Origin: an uncultured Gammaproteobacteria bacterium
GTDB lineage: Bacteria > Pseudomonadota > Gammaproteobacteria > PS1 > Pseudothioglobaceae
Length of the DNA stretch: 64,000 bases
Reading direction: 5' to 3'
Assembly: GCA_902512305.1 (NCBI GenBank)
Contig: CABXIU010000006.1
Location: 45,429 to 109,428, forward strand
Of this stretch, positions 11,467 to 22,641 are shown piece after piece; position 1 is the first letter of the stretch, and each line of letters begins with the position of its first letter. A program made the position numbers and the translations under genes. The notes beneath the pieces were generated by a model that worked only from the letters and a program-made list of their open reading frames with translations, did no database searches and was not told the DNA's origin.

Positions 11467-11586
11467 CTAATTTATAACGAAAAACTGAATAAGTAGAATA
11501 GCTACTGCAATGATAATTGCGAAAATGACAACTGGAGGCATGTTTTTCATAAATTGAATTATAAAGTCTCTTTCTTTACTTTTCAT
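11467..11586 (-). CDS. Small hypothetical single-TM peptide (39 aa), not in the supplied ORF track
   Basis: Read directly: MKSKERDFIIQFMKNMPPVVIFAIIIAVAILLIQFFVIN; charged N-terminus then one TM segment. Confidence 0.35.
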   Translation of the reverse strand: MKSKERDFIIQFMKNMPPVVIFAIIIAVAILLIQFFVIN

Positions 11587-11663
11587 GAAAATAATATCTT
11601 TTAGTTAAAGATTTTCTATATTATTTTATTTCTTTATGTCGGTTTGAAATTTAACAAGAAATA

Positions 11664-12857
11664 ATGACCATTAAAGCATTTACAAGACCCTTTACTCAGC
11701 AAGAACCCATTAGTCAAGAGGCTATTGATGCGGCTATTGATGTCCTTAAATCTGGAAGGCTCCACAGATACAATACTGTTGAAAATGAGCTTTCAGAGGT
11801 TTCACTTCTTGAGCAGGAGTATGCAGCTTATCAGGGAAGTAAATACTGCCTAGCGTGTGCTTCAGGGGGCTATGCTATGAGTGTTGCATTAAAAGCTTCT
11901 GGACTCAAGCTGGGTGAGAGTGTATTGACGAATGCTTTCACTCTTGCACCTGTTCCAGGGGCAATTTCTAATGCTGGAGGAGCTTCACTATTCATCGAAA
12001 TTACAAAAGATCTTGTTCTAGATTTAGATGATCTTTCCAAAAAAGCGTCTGAGAGTGGAGCTCGCTTTTTGTTGATATCCCATATGCGAGGCCACCTTGT
12101 CGATATGGATAGCTTGATGGAAATTGTCAGTGATAATAATTTAATCTTGATTGAGGACTGCGCTCATACTATGGGCGCTCAATGGAAAAAACAAAAGAGC
12201 GGTAATTTTGGACTTGCTGGATGTTTTAGTACACAGACCTATAAACATTTGAATTCTGGAGAAGGAGGCTTTTTGACTTCAGATGATGAGGATTTTATGG
12301 CCCGAGCAATTATTTATTCAGGCTCTTACATGTTTTATGAAAGGCATGGTGCAGCGCCAAAACCAGAAGCATTTGCTGATATCAGACTTCAAACGCCAAA
12401 CTATTCTGGACGTATGGATAATCTAAGAGCTGCAATCCTTAGGCCCCAGTTAACAAACCTAGAGAAGAACATTAATCGCTGGAATGAGCGCTATCAATTA
12501 GTTGAGTCAGAGCTAAAAGGCGCTAAAGGTATAGAGGTTCCAGTAAGATTTGAAGAAGAGAGATATGTGGGCAGCTCTATTCAGTTTAGAATTCCTGGAA
12601 TCACTGAAGCTGAAGCTGAGTTATTTATTGAAAAAAATAAACAACTCGGTGTTGAGCTTAAATGGTTTGGTAATGATAATCCCAGTGGCTTTACAAGTAA
12701 TCACAAGAGCTGGAAATATGTCAGACAGCAACAATTAAATCAATCTGACGAGATTCTCTCTAGCTTGTTTGATTTGAGACTCCCTTTGACGTTTTCCCTT
12801 GAGGATTGTAGTCATTTGTCAGAGATCATTGTTGATTGCGCTAAGAAATTTTTATAA
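11664..12857 (+). CDS. DegT/DnrJ/EryC1/StrS-family PLP-dependent aminotransferase
   Basis: IEDCAHTMGAQW, CFSTQTYKHLNSGEGGFLTSDD (PLP lysine region), NYSGRMDNLRAAILRPQL. Confidence 0.88.
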   Translation: MTIKAFTRPFTQQEPISQEAIDAAIDVLKSGRLHRYNTVENELSEVSLLEQEYAAYQGSKYCLACASGGYAMSVALKASGLKLGESVLTNAFTLAPVPGAISNAGGASLFIEITKDLVLDLDDLSKKASESGARFLLISHMRGHLVDMDSLMEIVSDNNLILIEDCAHTMGAQWKKQKSGNFGLAGCFSTQTYKHLNSGEGGFLTSDDEDFMARAIIYSGSYMFYERHGAAPKPEAFADIRLQTPNYSGRMDNLRAAILRPQLTNLEKNINRWNERYQLVESELKGAKGIEVPVRFEEERYVGSSIQFRIPGITEAEAELFIEKNKQLGVELKWFGNDNPSGFTSNHKSWKYVRQQQLNQSDEILSSLFDLRLPLTFSLEDCSHLSEIIVDCAKKFL

Positions 12858-12859
12858 AC

Positions 12860-13081
12860 TTAATACCATCTCACCATTCCAATAATTCCTGCTGTCGCAT
12901 AAAAAAACTGGAGAAAGAGAATTCCTTGATGCTTTCCAAGATAGGCCCAATAACCAATCGATAACGCTGAAATAAGCAGTAAAAGAAAGCCTGCAAACTC
13001 AACACCGATATTTAATGCTACCATCATCGAATACATTATTGCTGTAATAACCCCAAACCACTCCAACGCCTTACTTTTCAT
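12860..13081 (-). CDS. Small hypothetical membrane protein (start corrected to MKSKALEWFG)
   Basis: TM-rich 73 aa; the longer ORF start at 13177 lies inside tmRNA and is not used. Confidence 0.55.
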   Translation of the reverse strand: MKSKALEWFGVITAIMYSMMVALNIGVEFAGFLLLLISALSIGYWAYLGKHQGILFLQFFYATAGIIGMVRWY

Positions 13082-13129
13082 ATTAATTATCCAAAGTAAA
13101 TGAGCTGATTTTAATGCAATTAAGATGAT

Positions 13130-13479
13130 TGGTGGAGATGGGGGGAATTGAACCCCCGTCCGAAAACCTTCAGTCAAGAAATCTACATGCTTAGTATAGG
13201 TCTATTGAGTTAACTTTTTACCACCCGACCAACAGGGATGTAGAAAGCGATTTTAGATTAGGTTTTAACCCTATTACCCTAAAATAATAATAGTGGCGAG
13301 TCTGTTAGCGACCGTTATCCTAAAAGTACAGACAACTCCTAAGTAACGGTTAGCATTATGCTGCTAAAGCGTAGTTGTCTTCGTTTGCAACTATTATTTA
13401 AAGAACGTTTTTACGAGCCATCTTTATCCTCGACATGCATCCTTGAAATCCAACTCCTCGTCGAAGCCATGTCATCCCC
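13130..13479 (-). ncRNA. ssrA: tmRNA (ssrA)
   Basis: 5' GGGGATGACATGGCTTCGACGAGG and 3' GGGGGTTCAATTCCCCCCATCTCCACCA pairing as a tRNA-like domain; tag ORF at 13356-13388 encodes ANEDNYALAA-stop. Confidence 0.97.
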
Positions 13480-13489
13480 AGATGAGTAT

Positions 13490-13495
13490 ATTATA
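13490..13495 (-). promoter_or_regulatory. -10 element for ssrA (TATAAT on minus strand)
   Basis: Minus strand GCGTATAATATACTCATCTGGGG just upstream of the tmRNA 5' end; -35 not recognisable. Confidence 0.55.
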
Positions 13496-13512
13496 CGCTT
13501 GATTAGTTCAAA

Positions 13513-14697
13513 TTAGCTAATTGTAACTCTAGCAAATTTTCTCTTTCCAACTTGGTAGACGGATGTACCTTCGTTTAAGGTCAATTCTTTATCATTAACC
13601 TTTTCACCATCCATTTTTACTGCACCTTGCTTAATCATTCGATAGGCCTCGGATGTTGAGCTTACAAGATTGCTGTCTTTAAGTAGATTGGCAACCTTAA
13701 TTCCTTTTGAAAAAGTGAATTCATCCATTTCTTCTGGAATCTGGTTTTTTGCAAACCTATCAATAAAGTTTTGTTGCGCTTTTTTTGCTTGTTTTTTGTC
13801 ATGATAGCGAGCAATAATCTCTTCCGCTAAGCGAAACTTAATGTTTCTTGGGTTTTCACCATTCTCAACTTCTTTTTTCCATGATTCAATAGTTTCAAGC
13901 GACTCAAAACTTAAAAGTTCAAGGTATCGCCACATGAGGTCATCTGAAATTGACATGATTTTGCCAAACATACTGTCAGGGTCTTCATCAACACCAATAT
14001 AGTTGTCCAGAGACTTGCTCATTTTTTGAACACCATCTAGACCTTCTAATATAGGCATGGTCAGGATTACTTGAGGCTCCATATTTGCCTGCTTCTGAAG
14101 TTCTCTTCCAACCAAAAGGTTAAATTTTTGATCAGAGCCGCCTAGCTCCATATCTGCTCTAAGCGCAACTGAGTCATAACCCTGAACTAAAGGGTATAAG
14201 AACTCATGTATTGAGATTGCTTGCCCACCTTTATAGCGCTTAGAAAAGTCATCACGCTCAAGCATTCTTGCAACAGTATGCTTTGATGCAAGAGAAATCA
14301 TTTCAGTTGAGCTCATTTTGTTCATCCACTCAGAATTAAAGGCAATCTTGGTTTTATCCTTATCCAATATTTTGAAGACTTGATCTGAATAAGTCTTGGC
14401 ATTTTCAAGAATATTTTGTTTTGTGAGCGGCTTTCGAGTTACATTTTTCCCAGTAGGGTCGCCAATCATTCCAGTAAAGTCACCTATCAAGAAAATTATT
14501 TCGTGACCAAGGTCTTGAAGCTGCTTCATTTTGTTAATCACTACTGTATGGCCTAAATGAAGGTCAGGAGCAGTCGGATCCATTCCTAATTTGATTCTTA
14601 ATGGCTTATTTTTTTGAAGTTTTTTCTTAAGCTCATCAAGAGGTAATATTTCATCGACTCCTCTTTGAATAATTGCTAATTTTTCATCTATTGTCAT
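13513..14697 (-). CDS. tyrS: Tyrosyl-tRNA synthetase
   Basis: Class I HIGH-like motif [14 protein letters not shown] motif (QKMSKSLDN), C-terminal S4 domain. Confidence 0.96.
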   Translation of the reverse strand: MTIDEKLAIIQRGVDEILPLDELKKKLQKNKPLRIKLGMDPTAPDLHLGHTVVINKMKQLQDLGHEIIFLIGDFTGMIGDPTGKNVTRKPLTKQNILENAKTYSDQVFKILDKDKTKIAFNSEWMNKMSSTEMISLASKHTVARMLERDDFSKRYKGGQAISIHEFLYPLVQGYDSVALRADMELGGSDQKFNLLVGRELQKQANMEPQVILTMPILEGLDGVQKMSKSLDNYIGVDEDPDSMFGKIMSISDDLMWRYLELLSFESLETIESWKKEVENGENPRNIKFRLAEEIIARYHDKKQAKKAQQNFIDRFAKNQIPEEMDEFTFSKGIKVANLLKDSNLVSSTSEAYRMIKQGAVKMDGEKVNDKELTLNEGTSVYQVGKRKFARVTIS

Positions 14698-14709
14698 CGT
14701 AAATGCTCT

Positions 14710-15969
14710 CTATGGCCTAATTTGTCCGTCACCCATGACGATGTATTTTTGTGATGTTAATCCTTCAAGTCCAACTGGCCCTCTGACATGAAATTTTCCT
14801 GTACTGATTCCAATTTCAGCTCCTAATCCATACTCAAATCCATCAGCAAAACCGGTTGAAGCGTTTACCATAACAGAAGATGAGTCAACTTCGGACAAGA
14901 ATTTTTTTGAATGTTTATCATTTTCAGTAACAATGGCATCGGTATGTGCTGATCCATAGGTATTAATGTGAGAGATTGCCTCATCAACTGAATCAACAAT
15001 CTTCATCGAAAGAATGGGTGCTAGATACTCCTCTTCCCAGTCATGCTCTGAGGCTTTTTTAATAGCACTTGAGATGTGTTGTGATTTTTCACAGCCCCTG
15101 ATCTCGACTCCCTTTTGAATAAAGAGGTCTATAAGCTTTAATAAGGCATTTGAATCAAAATCCTTGTGAATCAGTAGCGTCTCAGTAGCGTTACATACTC
15201 CGTATCTTCTAGTTTTGCCATTAAATGCAATATCAATCCCCTTTTGTGAGTCTGCCTCTTTATCAAGATAGGTATGACAAACACCATCAAGATGCTTAAT
15301 GACTGGAACCTTGGCGTTTTTACTGACATTTCTTATGAGCCCCTTCCCTCCCCTTGGAATAATTGCATCCACATAATCGCTTGCGCTCACTAGTTCTGAA
15401 ACTGCCTCGCGGTCTGTAGTCTCAATCAACTGAACCGAATCTGGATTAAGTCCAGCCTCATCAAGGCCTTTTTTGATACAAGAGTAAAAAGCCATATTTG
15501 AATTAATAGCCTCGGAGCCTCCTCTTAGAATGATGGCATTTCCAGATTTAATACAGAGTGCTGCAGCATCAACTGTGACGTTTGGACGAGACTCGTAAAT
15601 CATCCCTATAACGCCGAGAGGAACCATCATTTTCCCAATTTTGATTCCACTAGGCCTTTCTATAAATGCAGATGTATTGCCAATTGGATCATCCAACTTT
15701 GAGACTTGAATAAGACTCTCAATAACGCCATCTAATCTCTCATCATTGAGCATTAAGCGATCTAAGAGTGCATCATCAATGTTATTATTTTTTGCCGACT
15801 CTATGTCCAAAGAATTGGCATCAAGAATTAGTTGTTTGTTTTCCTCAATTAGACGCGCAATACTCATTAAAGAATTATTTTTTTGCTCAGTTCCAGCAAT
15901 TCTCAAAGACTCAGAGGCCGACTTGGCCTTTTGACCGATTTTATTTATTAGTTCAGCTATTGAGTCCAT
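14710..15969 (-). CDS. proA: Gamma-glutamyl phosphate reductase
   Basis: [59 protein letters not shown]. Confidence 0.97.
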   Translation of the reverse strand: MDSIAELINKIGQKAKSASESLRIAGTEQKNNSLMSIARLIEENKQLILDANSLDIESAKNNNIDDALLDRLMLNDERLDGVIESLIQVSKLDDPIGNTSAFIERPSGIKIGKMMVPLGVIGMIYESRPNVTVDAAALCIKSGNAIILRGGSEAINSNMAFYSCIKKGLDEAGLNPDSVQLIETTDREAVSELVSASDYVDAIIPRGGKGLIRNVSKNAKVPVIKHLDGVCHTYLDKEADSQKGIDIAFNGKTRRYGVCNATETLLIHKDFDSNALLKLIDLFIQKGVEIRGCEKSQHISSAIKKASEHDWEEEYLAPILSMKIVDSVDEAISHINTYGSAHTDAIVTENDKHSKKFLSEVDSSSVMVNASTGFADGFEYGLGAEIGISTGKFHVRGPVGLEGLTSQKYIVMGDGQIRP

Positions 15970-16975
15970 TATTTTTCCCAGATAAAGAGAGAACTACGCT
16001 TTGCAGTTCATCGTAAACGTTAAGATTATCCATACCTTTGAGAGAGCGGTCAATACGACCCAGCTTTAAAAGAAGCTTTTGAAGCTTTTGGTAGCTATGC
16101 TTTTTGAGCACATTGGAGATTAATGGTTTTCTTTTTTGCCAAACTCGATGATTATTTAGAATTGCTTCAATGCTCTGATTAGTTTTGAGTTCAATAGACA
16201 TTGTCACTAAATTTTTAATTTCTCGATAAAGCGATGCAATAAGAATAACTGGAGGCGTAGAGTCATCGACAAGAGAATTAAATATTTTGTTTACTTTATC
16301 TGTGTCCCCTTGAAGTGCTGAGTCAATCATTCCAAAAACTGAATAATGAGATTGCTGGTCAATCTGATTTAAGTATTCTTGAAGATTTATTTTGCCATCT
16401 GGGTATGCAATCTTTAGTTTCTGAATCTCTTGCATTGTTGCCAAAAGGTTTCCTTCAGTGCAGTAGGCTATTGCGTTTGCCACTTCTATATTTGATTTAA
16501 GGCCAAGTTGAGACATGTTTCCTGTAATCCATCCAACTAATTGATTGCTTTGAACTTCCCAGTGTTGAATGACAATTCCATTTTTATCTAAAGCTTTGAA
16601 CCATTTGCTTTTTTGCTGAGCCAACTCTAGTTTTCCAGAGGAAATAATTAGCAAAATATCTTCTGGAATAGTTTCAACCAGCTCTGTGAGTGCTTTTGAG
16701 CCCTTAACACCAATCTTGCCGGTTGTTAGGCGACACTCAATGATTCTTTTTTCAGAAAAAAGAGACGGACTAGAAATTAGACTGAAAATACTATCCCAGG
16801 AGAAGTTACCATCAATATCAAACCTGAAGCGCTCGTTAAAGCCATTTTCTTTTGCAGTAGCTTTAATCAGAGATAAAGATTGCTCAACGAGAAGTATTTC
16901 TGCGCCAAATGCAAAATAAATAGAAGTTAACTGTTCTGAGAGTGATTTTTGGAGTCTTTCGGGCTTTATATTCAT
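15953..16975 (-). CDS. holA: DNA polymerase III subunit delta
   Basis: [20 protein letters not shown]-terminus, HolA-type layout; overlaps proA start. Confidence 0.88.
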   Translation of the reverse strand: MNIKPERLQKSLSEQLTSIYFAFGAEILLVEQSLSLIKATAKENGFNERFRFDIDGNFSWDSIFSLISSPSLFSEKRIIECRLTTGKIGVKGSKALTELVETIPEDILLIISSGKLELAQQKSKWFKALDKNGIVIQHWEVQSNQLVGWITGNMSQLGLKSNIEVANAIAYCTEGNLLATMQEIQKLKIAYPDGKINLQEYLNQIDQQSHYSVFGMIDSALQGDTDKVNKIFNSLVDDSTPPVILIASLYREIKNLVTMSIELKTNQSIEAILNNHRVWQKRKPLISNVLKKHSYQKLQKLLLKLGRIDRSLKGMDNLNVYDELQSVVLSLSGKNNGLNS

Positions 16976-17151
16976 GCTTTATTTATAAAACGCTAGAGCA
17001 TTAGAAAGAGGGGCGGTTTTTAAAATTGTCACAATCATTATGTCATAGTTATAAAAAATATTGATTAAACCTTGAAAAATGCCATCAAACCCTATATATA
17101 AGATATCAATAGGGTATATTTACCTTTCTAATTTAGGTTAAATTAAAGTAT

Positions 17152-19077
17152 ATGTATAAGAATATTTTACTATGGTTGGTCCTTGGTAGTGTGCTTGCCT
17201 CGCTTTTTGGGCAGTTTAATGTCACTAGCGAATCTAATGATATTAGCTACTCTAAGTTTATTCAAAACGTTAAGCAAGGAAATGTGACAAGCGTTACCAT
17301 TGCTGGTAGCAACATTAGAGGTGTTACCTCGCTCGGTGAAAAGTTTGAAACTTATAGTCCTGGCGATCTCGGGTTAATGGGCGATCTTTTGAATAATGGT
17401 GTTTCTGTACAAGCAACCCCTCCTGCAAAAGAGAGTTTTATAAAACAATTAATAATTTCACTAGCACCTATACTTCTTCTAATTGGAGTCATTATGTACA
17501 CGATGCGTGGTGCAGGCGGCGCAATGGGCGGCAAAAACCCAATGTCATTTGGTAAATCTAAAGCGCGTTTAATCACTAAGGACGAGTCTCATGTGACCTT
17601 TGAAGATGTTGCTGGTGTGGAAGAGGCAAAAGAAGAGGTGGGAGAGTTAGTTGATTTCCTATCTGACCCAAGTAAATTCACAAAGGTAGGTGGAAAGATA
17701 CCTAAGGGTGTTCTTATGGTAGGGCCTCCAGGAACTGGAAAAACATTACTAGCTAAAGCAGTTGCGGGTGAGGCAGACGTTCCATTCTTTTTCATTTCTG
17801 GTTCTGACTTTGTTGAAATGTTTGTTGGTGTAGGCGCCTCGAGAGTGAGAGACATGTTTGAACAGGCTAAGAAAAATGCGCCTTGTATCATCTTTATTGA
17901 TGAGATTGACGCTGTTGGTCGCCAGCGTGGAGCTGGGATGGGCGGTGGTCATGATGAGCGTGAGCAAACACTCAACCAAATGCTAGTCGAAATGGACGGT
18001 TTTGAAGGTACCGAAGGGGTTATTGTGGTTGCAGCGACAAACCGACCAGATGTTCTAGATCCAGCACTTCTTAGACCAGGAAGATTTGACAGAACAGTTA
18101 CAGTTGGACTTCCTGATATAAATGGACGTGATGCAATCTTAAAAGTTCATATGCGAAAACTTCCTATTGCTAAAAATGTTAAATCCATGGACATTGCTAG
18201 AGGCACTCCAGGATTTTCTGGAGCAGACCTTGCGAATCTTGCCAATGAGGCGGCATTAATTGCTGCTCGCTTCAGTAAGAAGCTTGTTGGCATGAAAGAG
18301 TTTGAAAAAGCTAAGGATAAGATCATGATGGGCGCAGAGCGTAAAGGCATGGTGATGGATGCTGCAGAAAAAGAAATGACAGCATATCACGAAGCTGGAC
18401 ACGCAATTGTTGGACGCTTAATGCCAGAGCATGATCCAGTATACAAGGTTAGTATTATTCCAAGAGGTAGGGCTTTAGGAGTAACGATGTTCCTTCCTGA
18501 GAAAGACAGCTATAGTATTTCAAAACGTAAGCTCAACTCACAAGTTGCTTCACTATTTGGTGGACGAATTGCTGAGGAATTGGTTTATGGTGAGGAGGCT
18601 GTGACTACTGGAGCGAGCAATGATATTGAGCGCGCTACTGAAATAGCACACAAAATGGTTAAACTCTGGGGCATGTCCAGTGTTATGGGCCCAATGGCGT
18701 ATGGCGAGGATGAGGGAGAGGTCTTCCTAGGTCGCCAAGTCACAAAACATAAGCATATTTCAGATGAAACTTTTACGAAGGTTGATAGTGAAATTCGTAA
18801 GATTATTGATACCAATTATGCAGCAGCATATAAGATTATTGAAAACAATAGAGATATATTGGATGCAATGGCTGCCGCATTGGTTGAGTTTGAAACTATT
18901 GATACTAATCAAATAGATGATTTAATGGCAAGAATTCCTATGAGAGAGGCAGCGGAAGTTGTTGACTCTGAAGAGGTCTCTTCGGAACTTGGTACTGGAG
19001 GCAAAGATTCAAAGAGCTCAAAATCTTCATCAGATAAGAAGACTGATGCAGATGGTGGTACAGAGCAGTTTGCGTAA
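17152..19077 (+). CDS. ftsH: ATP-dependent zinc metalloprotease FtsH
   Basis: [18 protein letters not shown] (Walker A), [17 protein letters not shown] zinc motif. Confidence 0.98.
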   Translation: MYKNILLWLVLGSVLASLFGQFNVTSESNDISYSKFIQNVKQGNVTSVTIAGSNIRGVTSLGEKFETYSPGDLGLMGDLLNNGVSVQATPPAKESFIKQLIISLAPILLLIGVIMYTMRGAGGAMGGKNPMSFGKSKARLITKDESHVTFEDVAGVEEAKEEVGELVDFLSDPSKFTKVGGKIPKGVLMVGPPGTGKTLLAKAVAGEADVPFFFISGSDFVEMFVGVGASRVRDMFEQAKKNAPCIIFIDEIDAVGRQRGAGMGGGHDEREQTLNQMLVEMDGFEGTEGVIVVAATNRPDVLDPALLRPGRFDRTVTVGLPDINGRDAILKVHMRKLPIAKNVKSMDIARGTPGFSGADLANLANEAALIAARFSKKLVGMKEFEKAKDKIMMGAERKGMVMDAAEKEMTAYHEAGHAIVGRLMPEHDPVYKVSIIPRGRALGVTMFLPEKDSYSISKRKLNSQVASLFGGRIAEELVYGEEAVTTGASNDIERATEIAHKMVKLWGMSSVMGPMAYGEDEGEVFLGRQVTKHKHISDETFTKVDSEIRKIIDTNYAAAYKIIENNRDILDAMAAALVEFETIDTNQIDDLMARIPMREAAEVVDSEEVSSELGTGGKDSKSSKSSSDKKTDADGGTEQFA

Positions 19078-19089
19078 CTTATTCTTGCG

Positions 19090-19899
19090 ATGAAGGTTAC
19101 CCAGCCAATCATTATGGGTGTTTTAAATGTAACACCCGATTCGTTTTCTGATGGCGGTAAGTTTTTTAATGCTAGTTCTGCTATTGACCAAGCTAAATCG
19201 ATGGTTGAAAATGGGGCCGGTATTATCGATATTGGGGGTGAGTCCACTCGTCCTGGAGCCCAAGCTGTTACTGCGAAAGAGGAGCTCAACAGAGTCATAC
19301 CAGTGATCGAAGCACTTTCTGGACAAATTAAGGTACCTATCTCAATTGACACCTCTAAACCAGAGGTAATGGAGCAAGCTGTAGCATCTGGAGCCAGTAT
19401 TATCAATGATGTCAATGCACTAAGAGCTGAAGGTGCTATCGAAATGGCAGCAAAACTTAAATCTGATGTCTGCCTGATGCATATGCAGGGAATCCCTAGA
19501 ACAATGCAGGATAATCCTAGTTATGATGATGTCGTTGAAGATATCAAGAGTTTTTTTAAAGAAAGAATCGAAGCATGTGAGCTTGCAGGAATAGAGCTAA
19601 GTTCAATCACATTAGATCCTGGATTTGGTTTTGGAAAGAATTTAGGTCATAATATAGCTTTGTTAAAGAACCTCTCAGAGTTTAATGAGTTTGGCGTCTC
19701 TATTCTAGCGGGGCTGTCCAGAAAATCAATGATCGGGACCTTACTTGGCGATAAAGACGTTGATTCGCGAATGATTGGAAGTGTTACCGCGGCACTAATT
19801 GCTGTTGAGAATGGAGCGAATATCATTAGAGCTCATGATGTTGCAGAGACAAATGATGCACTAAAAGTATGGCAACAAATTAAAAATTTTAGGGAGTAA
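19090..19899 (+). CDS. folP: Dihydropteroate synthase
   Basis: [28 protein letters not shown]; downstream of ftsH. Confidence 0.97.
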   Translation: MKVTQPIIMGVLNVTPDSFSDGGKFFNASSAIDQAKSMVENGAGIIDIGGESTRPGAQAVTAKEELNRVIPVIEALSGQIKVPISIDTSKPEVMEQAVASGASIINDVNALRAEGAIEMAAKLKSDVCLMHMQGIPRTMQDNPSYDDVVEDIKSFFKERIEACELAGIELSSITLDPGFGFGKNLGHNIALLKNLSEFNEFGVSILAGLSRKSMIGTLLGDKDVDSRMIGSVTAALIAVENGANIIRAHDVAETNDALKVWQQIKNFRE

Positions 19900-19901
19900 T
19901 T

Positions 19902-21236
19902 TTGAGTAATTTTTTTGGAACAGATGGTATTCGAGGCGAGGTTGGCACCTCACCTATTACGGCTGATGTTTTATTGAAGGTTGGATGGGCAGTTGGTTCT
20001 GTTTTAAGAGAAAAAGTTGGAAATGCTAGTGTCATAATTGGCAAAGATACAAGAGTATCAGGCTATTTATTTGAGTCTGCTCTTGAGGCTGGTTTCTTGT
20101 CCGCTGGAGTAAACGTTGGGATGCTTGGACCGATGCCATCGCCAGCTATTGCATACCTCACTCAAGCGTATGGAGCAACTGCGGGTGTTGTCATTAGCGC
20201 ATCACACAACCCTTATCATGACAACGGAGTTAAGTTTTTTTCAAGTAAGGGCGTCAAGTTAAATGATGAGATACAAAAAGCAATCGAAAAAAAGATTTCA
20301 ATGCCAATGGTCAGTGTTGATTCGTCGTCTATTGGAAAAGCAAAGCGCTATGAGCAGGCTGTAGGAAGGTACATTGAGTTTTGTAAATCTACATTTGACA
20401 AATCTGGTGATTTATCAAACTTAAAAATTGTCATCGATTGTGCTAATGGCGCAACATATCATATTGCAGAAGATGTGTTTGTCGAGTTAGGCGCATCAGT
20501 TTTAATGATCAATAATAGTCCAGATGGCTATAACATCAATCATGAGTGTGGAGCGACTGATACGAGACACCTTCAAAAAGAAGTCCTAGAGAACAAGGCA
20601 GACCTTGGGATAGCATTTGATGGTGATGGTGATCGACTCATTATGGTTGATCATACTGGTCAAAAAGTTGATGGCGATGAATTGGTTTATATTATTGCTG
20701 CCGCATGGAAAAAAAGCGGCGATTTAGATTCAAATATTGTTGTAGGCACTAAGATGACTAACTTAGGTATTCGAAAAGCTTTATCAGATATTGGAGTTAA
20801 CTTTATTGAGGCCGATGTTGGAGACAGGCATGTCATGAAAGAGTTGATTAATAATAAAGCAATTCTTGGTGGTGAAGGATCTGGCCACATTATTTGTTTA
20901 AATAAATCAACCTCTGGTGACGGAATTATTGCTGCTTTACAAATCTTAGAGGTGATGTCGAAATCAGGTAAATCTCTTTTGGAACTCAAAGGTAGTATGA
21001 CAAAATATCCACAAGTCTTAATAAACATTAAGTCAGAGGCAAAGATTGACCTTAAGAGAGAATCTAAATTAACTCAAGCAATCAAAACAATTGAGTCTAA
21101 ATTATCTAAGAATGGACGTGTTTTAGTTAGAGAGTCTGGCACAGAACCACTCGTTAGAGTAATGGTTGAGTGTGCTGATAATGATTTGGCTAATGAGTCT
21201 GCACAACAATTAGCAGAGATCATTAAATCAATGTAA
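19902..21236 (+). CDS. glmM: Phosphoglucosamine mutase (TTG start)
   Basis: [45 protein letters not shown]; ftsH-folP-glmM order. Confidence 0.97.
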   Translation: MSNFFGTDGIRGEVGTSPITADVLLKVGWAVGSVLREKVGNASVIIGKDTRVSGYLFESALEAGFLSAGVNVGMLGPMPSPAIAYLTQAYGATAGVVISASHNPYHDNGVKFFSSKGVKLNDEIQKAIEKKISMPMVSVDSSSIGKAKRYEQAVGRYIEFCKSTFDKSGDLSNLKIVIDCANGATYHIAEDVFVELGASVLMINNSPDGYNINHECGATDTRHLQKEVLENKADLGIAFDGDGDRLIMVDHTGQKVDGDELVYIIAAAWKKSGDLDSNIVVGTKMTNLGIRKALSDIGVNFIEADVGDRHVMKELINNKAILGGEGSGHIICLNKSTSGDGIIAALQILEVMSKSGKSLLELKGSMTKYPQVLINIKSEAKIDLKRESKLTQAIKTIESKLSKNGRVLVRESGTEPLVRVMVECADNDLANESAQQLAEIIKSM

Positions 21237-21256
21237 TTACAAAGTAATTACTTTTT
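21233..21256 (+). terminator. Intrinsic terminator overlapping the glmM stop codon
   Basis: GTAATTAC-AAA-GTAATTAC followed by TTTTTC; self-complementary 8-mers. Confidence 0.5.
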
Positions 21257-21283
21257 CTTCACCTTAAAGCATAATTTGATATT

Positions 21284-22018
21284 ATGGCATTCTCCTCAAT
21301 TGAAATAGTCGTTATTTCACTCATTTTTGTATGGATTGGCTTTGTTAGAACCGGTCTTGGATTTGGTGGAGCGGTGCTTGGACTTCCTCTTCTAATGGTT
21401 GTGGGAGGATCGCCAATTGATTGGCTACCAATTATAGGAATTCATTTACTATTTTTCTCAGGAATTGCTTTGGTAAATTCTCTAAATGCTGTTGATTGGG
21501 ATTATTTGAAAAAATCACTCCCATGGATATTGCCAGCAAAAGTTATTGGGGTAATAGGTCTTATTAGTCTTCCACCAACTGTGATGACTCTCATTGTGTA
21601 TTCAATTACTTCGTTTTATGCGCTGACTTGGATTATGAATTTTCAAATTGCATCTCGGGAGGGCTGGTTAAGTCGACTGCTTCTAATTCTTGGTGGATAT
21701 ATCTCTGGAACATCGCTTAATGGTGCGCCACTTTTAGTGGCAGTTTATATGCAAAATATTAATGTTAAAAGGCTACGGAACACGTTATTTGTTTTATGGT
21801 TTGTGTTAGTTACTATTAAGATGAGCGCCTTTATAATAGTCGATGTATATATCAATTGGCAGTTTTCATTGATGCTTATTCCAGTAGCAGGTCTTGGACA
21901 TTTTGTGGGTTTAAAAGTACACGATAGAATTATTGAAAACGATACTCAATTCAAAAGATGGATGGGCGGCGTTTTGATATTAGTCTGTATAGTTGGCTTA
22001 ACAAAAGTGTTAATGTAA
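21284..22018 (+). CDS. TSUP/TauE/SafE-family membrane transporter (sulfite/organosulfonate export type)
   Basis: Multi-TM; GFVRTGLGFGGAVLGLPLLMVVGGSPIDWLPIIGIHLL typical TSUP N-terminal repeat. Confidence 0.82.
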   Translation: MAFSSIEIVVISLIFVWIGFVRTGLGFGGAVLGLPLLMVVGGSPIDWLPIIGIHLLFFSGIALVNSLNAVDWDYLKKSLPWILPAKVIGVIGLISLPPTVMTLIVYSITSFYALTWIMNFQIASREGWLSRLLLILGGYISGTSLNGAPLLVAVYMQNINVKRLRNTLFVLWFVLVTIKMSAFIIVDVYINWQFSLMLIPVAGLGHFVGLKVHDRIIENDTQFKRWMGGVLILVCIVGLTKVLM

Positions 22019-22020
22019 GT

Positions 22021-22497
22021 TTATGATTTAATGAGTTGTTCCATTTTAGTCAGTGGAATTTCAGTTGTGCTTTTAATTTCTTCAATAGCAAAATTTGATG
22101 TCACCTTTAAGAATTGAACTTTTTCAATTAAGTTTTTATAAAAAATATCATAACTCTCAATATCACTCACAACAACTTTTAGAAGATAGTCTGTTTCACC
22201 GCTCATACGATAGCATTCAATGACCTCTGGAATCTCTTTAATTATTTTAGAAAAAAGTTTGATTCTTTCTTGATTATGATTAGTAACAGTTACCGCTACC
22301 ATGGCAGTAACATTAGAATTAACTCTTTTTCTGTCAACGAGAGCTACTGTTTTACTTATATAGCCATTATCTTTTAATTGATTAATCCTTTTCCAGCAAG
22401 GAGTTGTTGATAAATGAACTTCAGAGGAAAGTTCCTGAACTGTAAGTTCAGCGTTGTTTTGTAGAAGTTTCAAAAGCTTAATGTCAATGGCGTCCAT
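22021..22497 (-). CDS. Lrp/AsnC-family transcriptional regulator
   Basis: DAIDIKLLKLLQNNAELTVQELSSEVHLSTTPCWKRINQLKDNGYI HTH; RAM domain ECYRMSGETDYLLKVVVSDIESYD. Confidence 0.93.
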   Translation of the reverse strand: MDAIDIKLLKLLQNNAELTVQELSSEVHLSTTPCWKRINQLKDNGYISKTVALVDRKRVNSNVTAMVAVTVTNHNQERIKLFSKIIKEIPEVIECYRMSGETDYLLKVVVSDIESYDIFYKNLIEKVQFLKVTSNFAIEEIKSTTEIPLTKMEQLIKS

Positions 22498-22641
22498 AAT
22501 GTTATATAAAAAAAGATTAAATTATAATATTTTTCTTATTTATAAAAATAAATTAGAATAAATTTCTTTTTTAAATCATTTAATAATTGAAAATAGAATA
22601 TTTTACTATAATTCGCATCATATTTTAGATTAGTTTTAAAA

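Noticed and set aside
12860-13177. 105 aa version of the small membrane protein
   Set aside because: N-terminal 32 residues are encoded within and next to the tmRNA 3' end; start at 13081 preferred.
18909-19415. 168 aa minus-strand ORF
   Set aside because: Antisense across the ftsH 3' end and folP 5' end; low-complexity shadow ORF.
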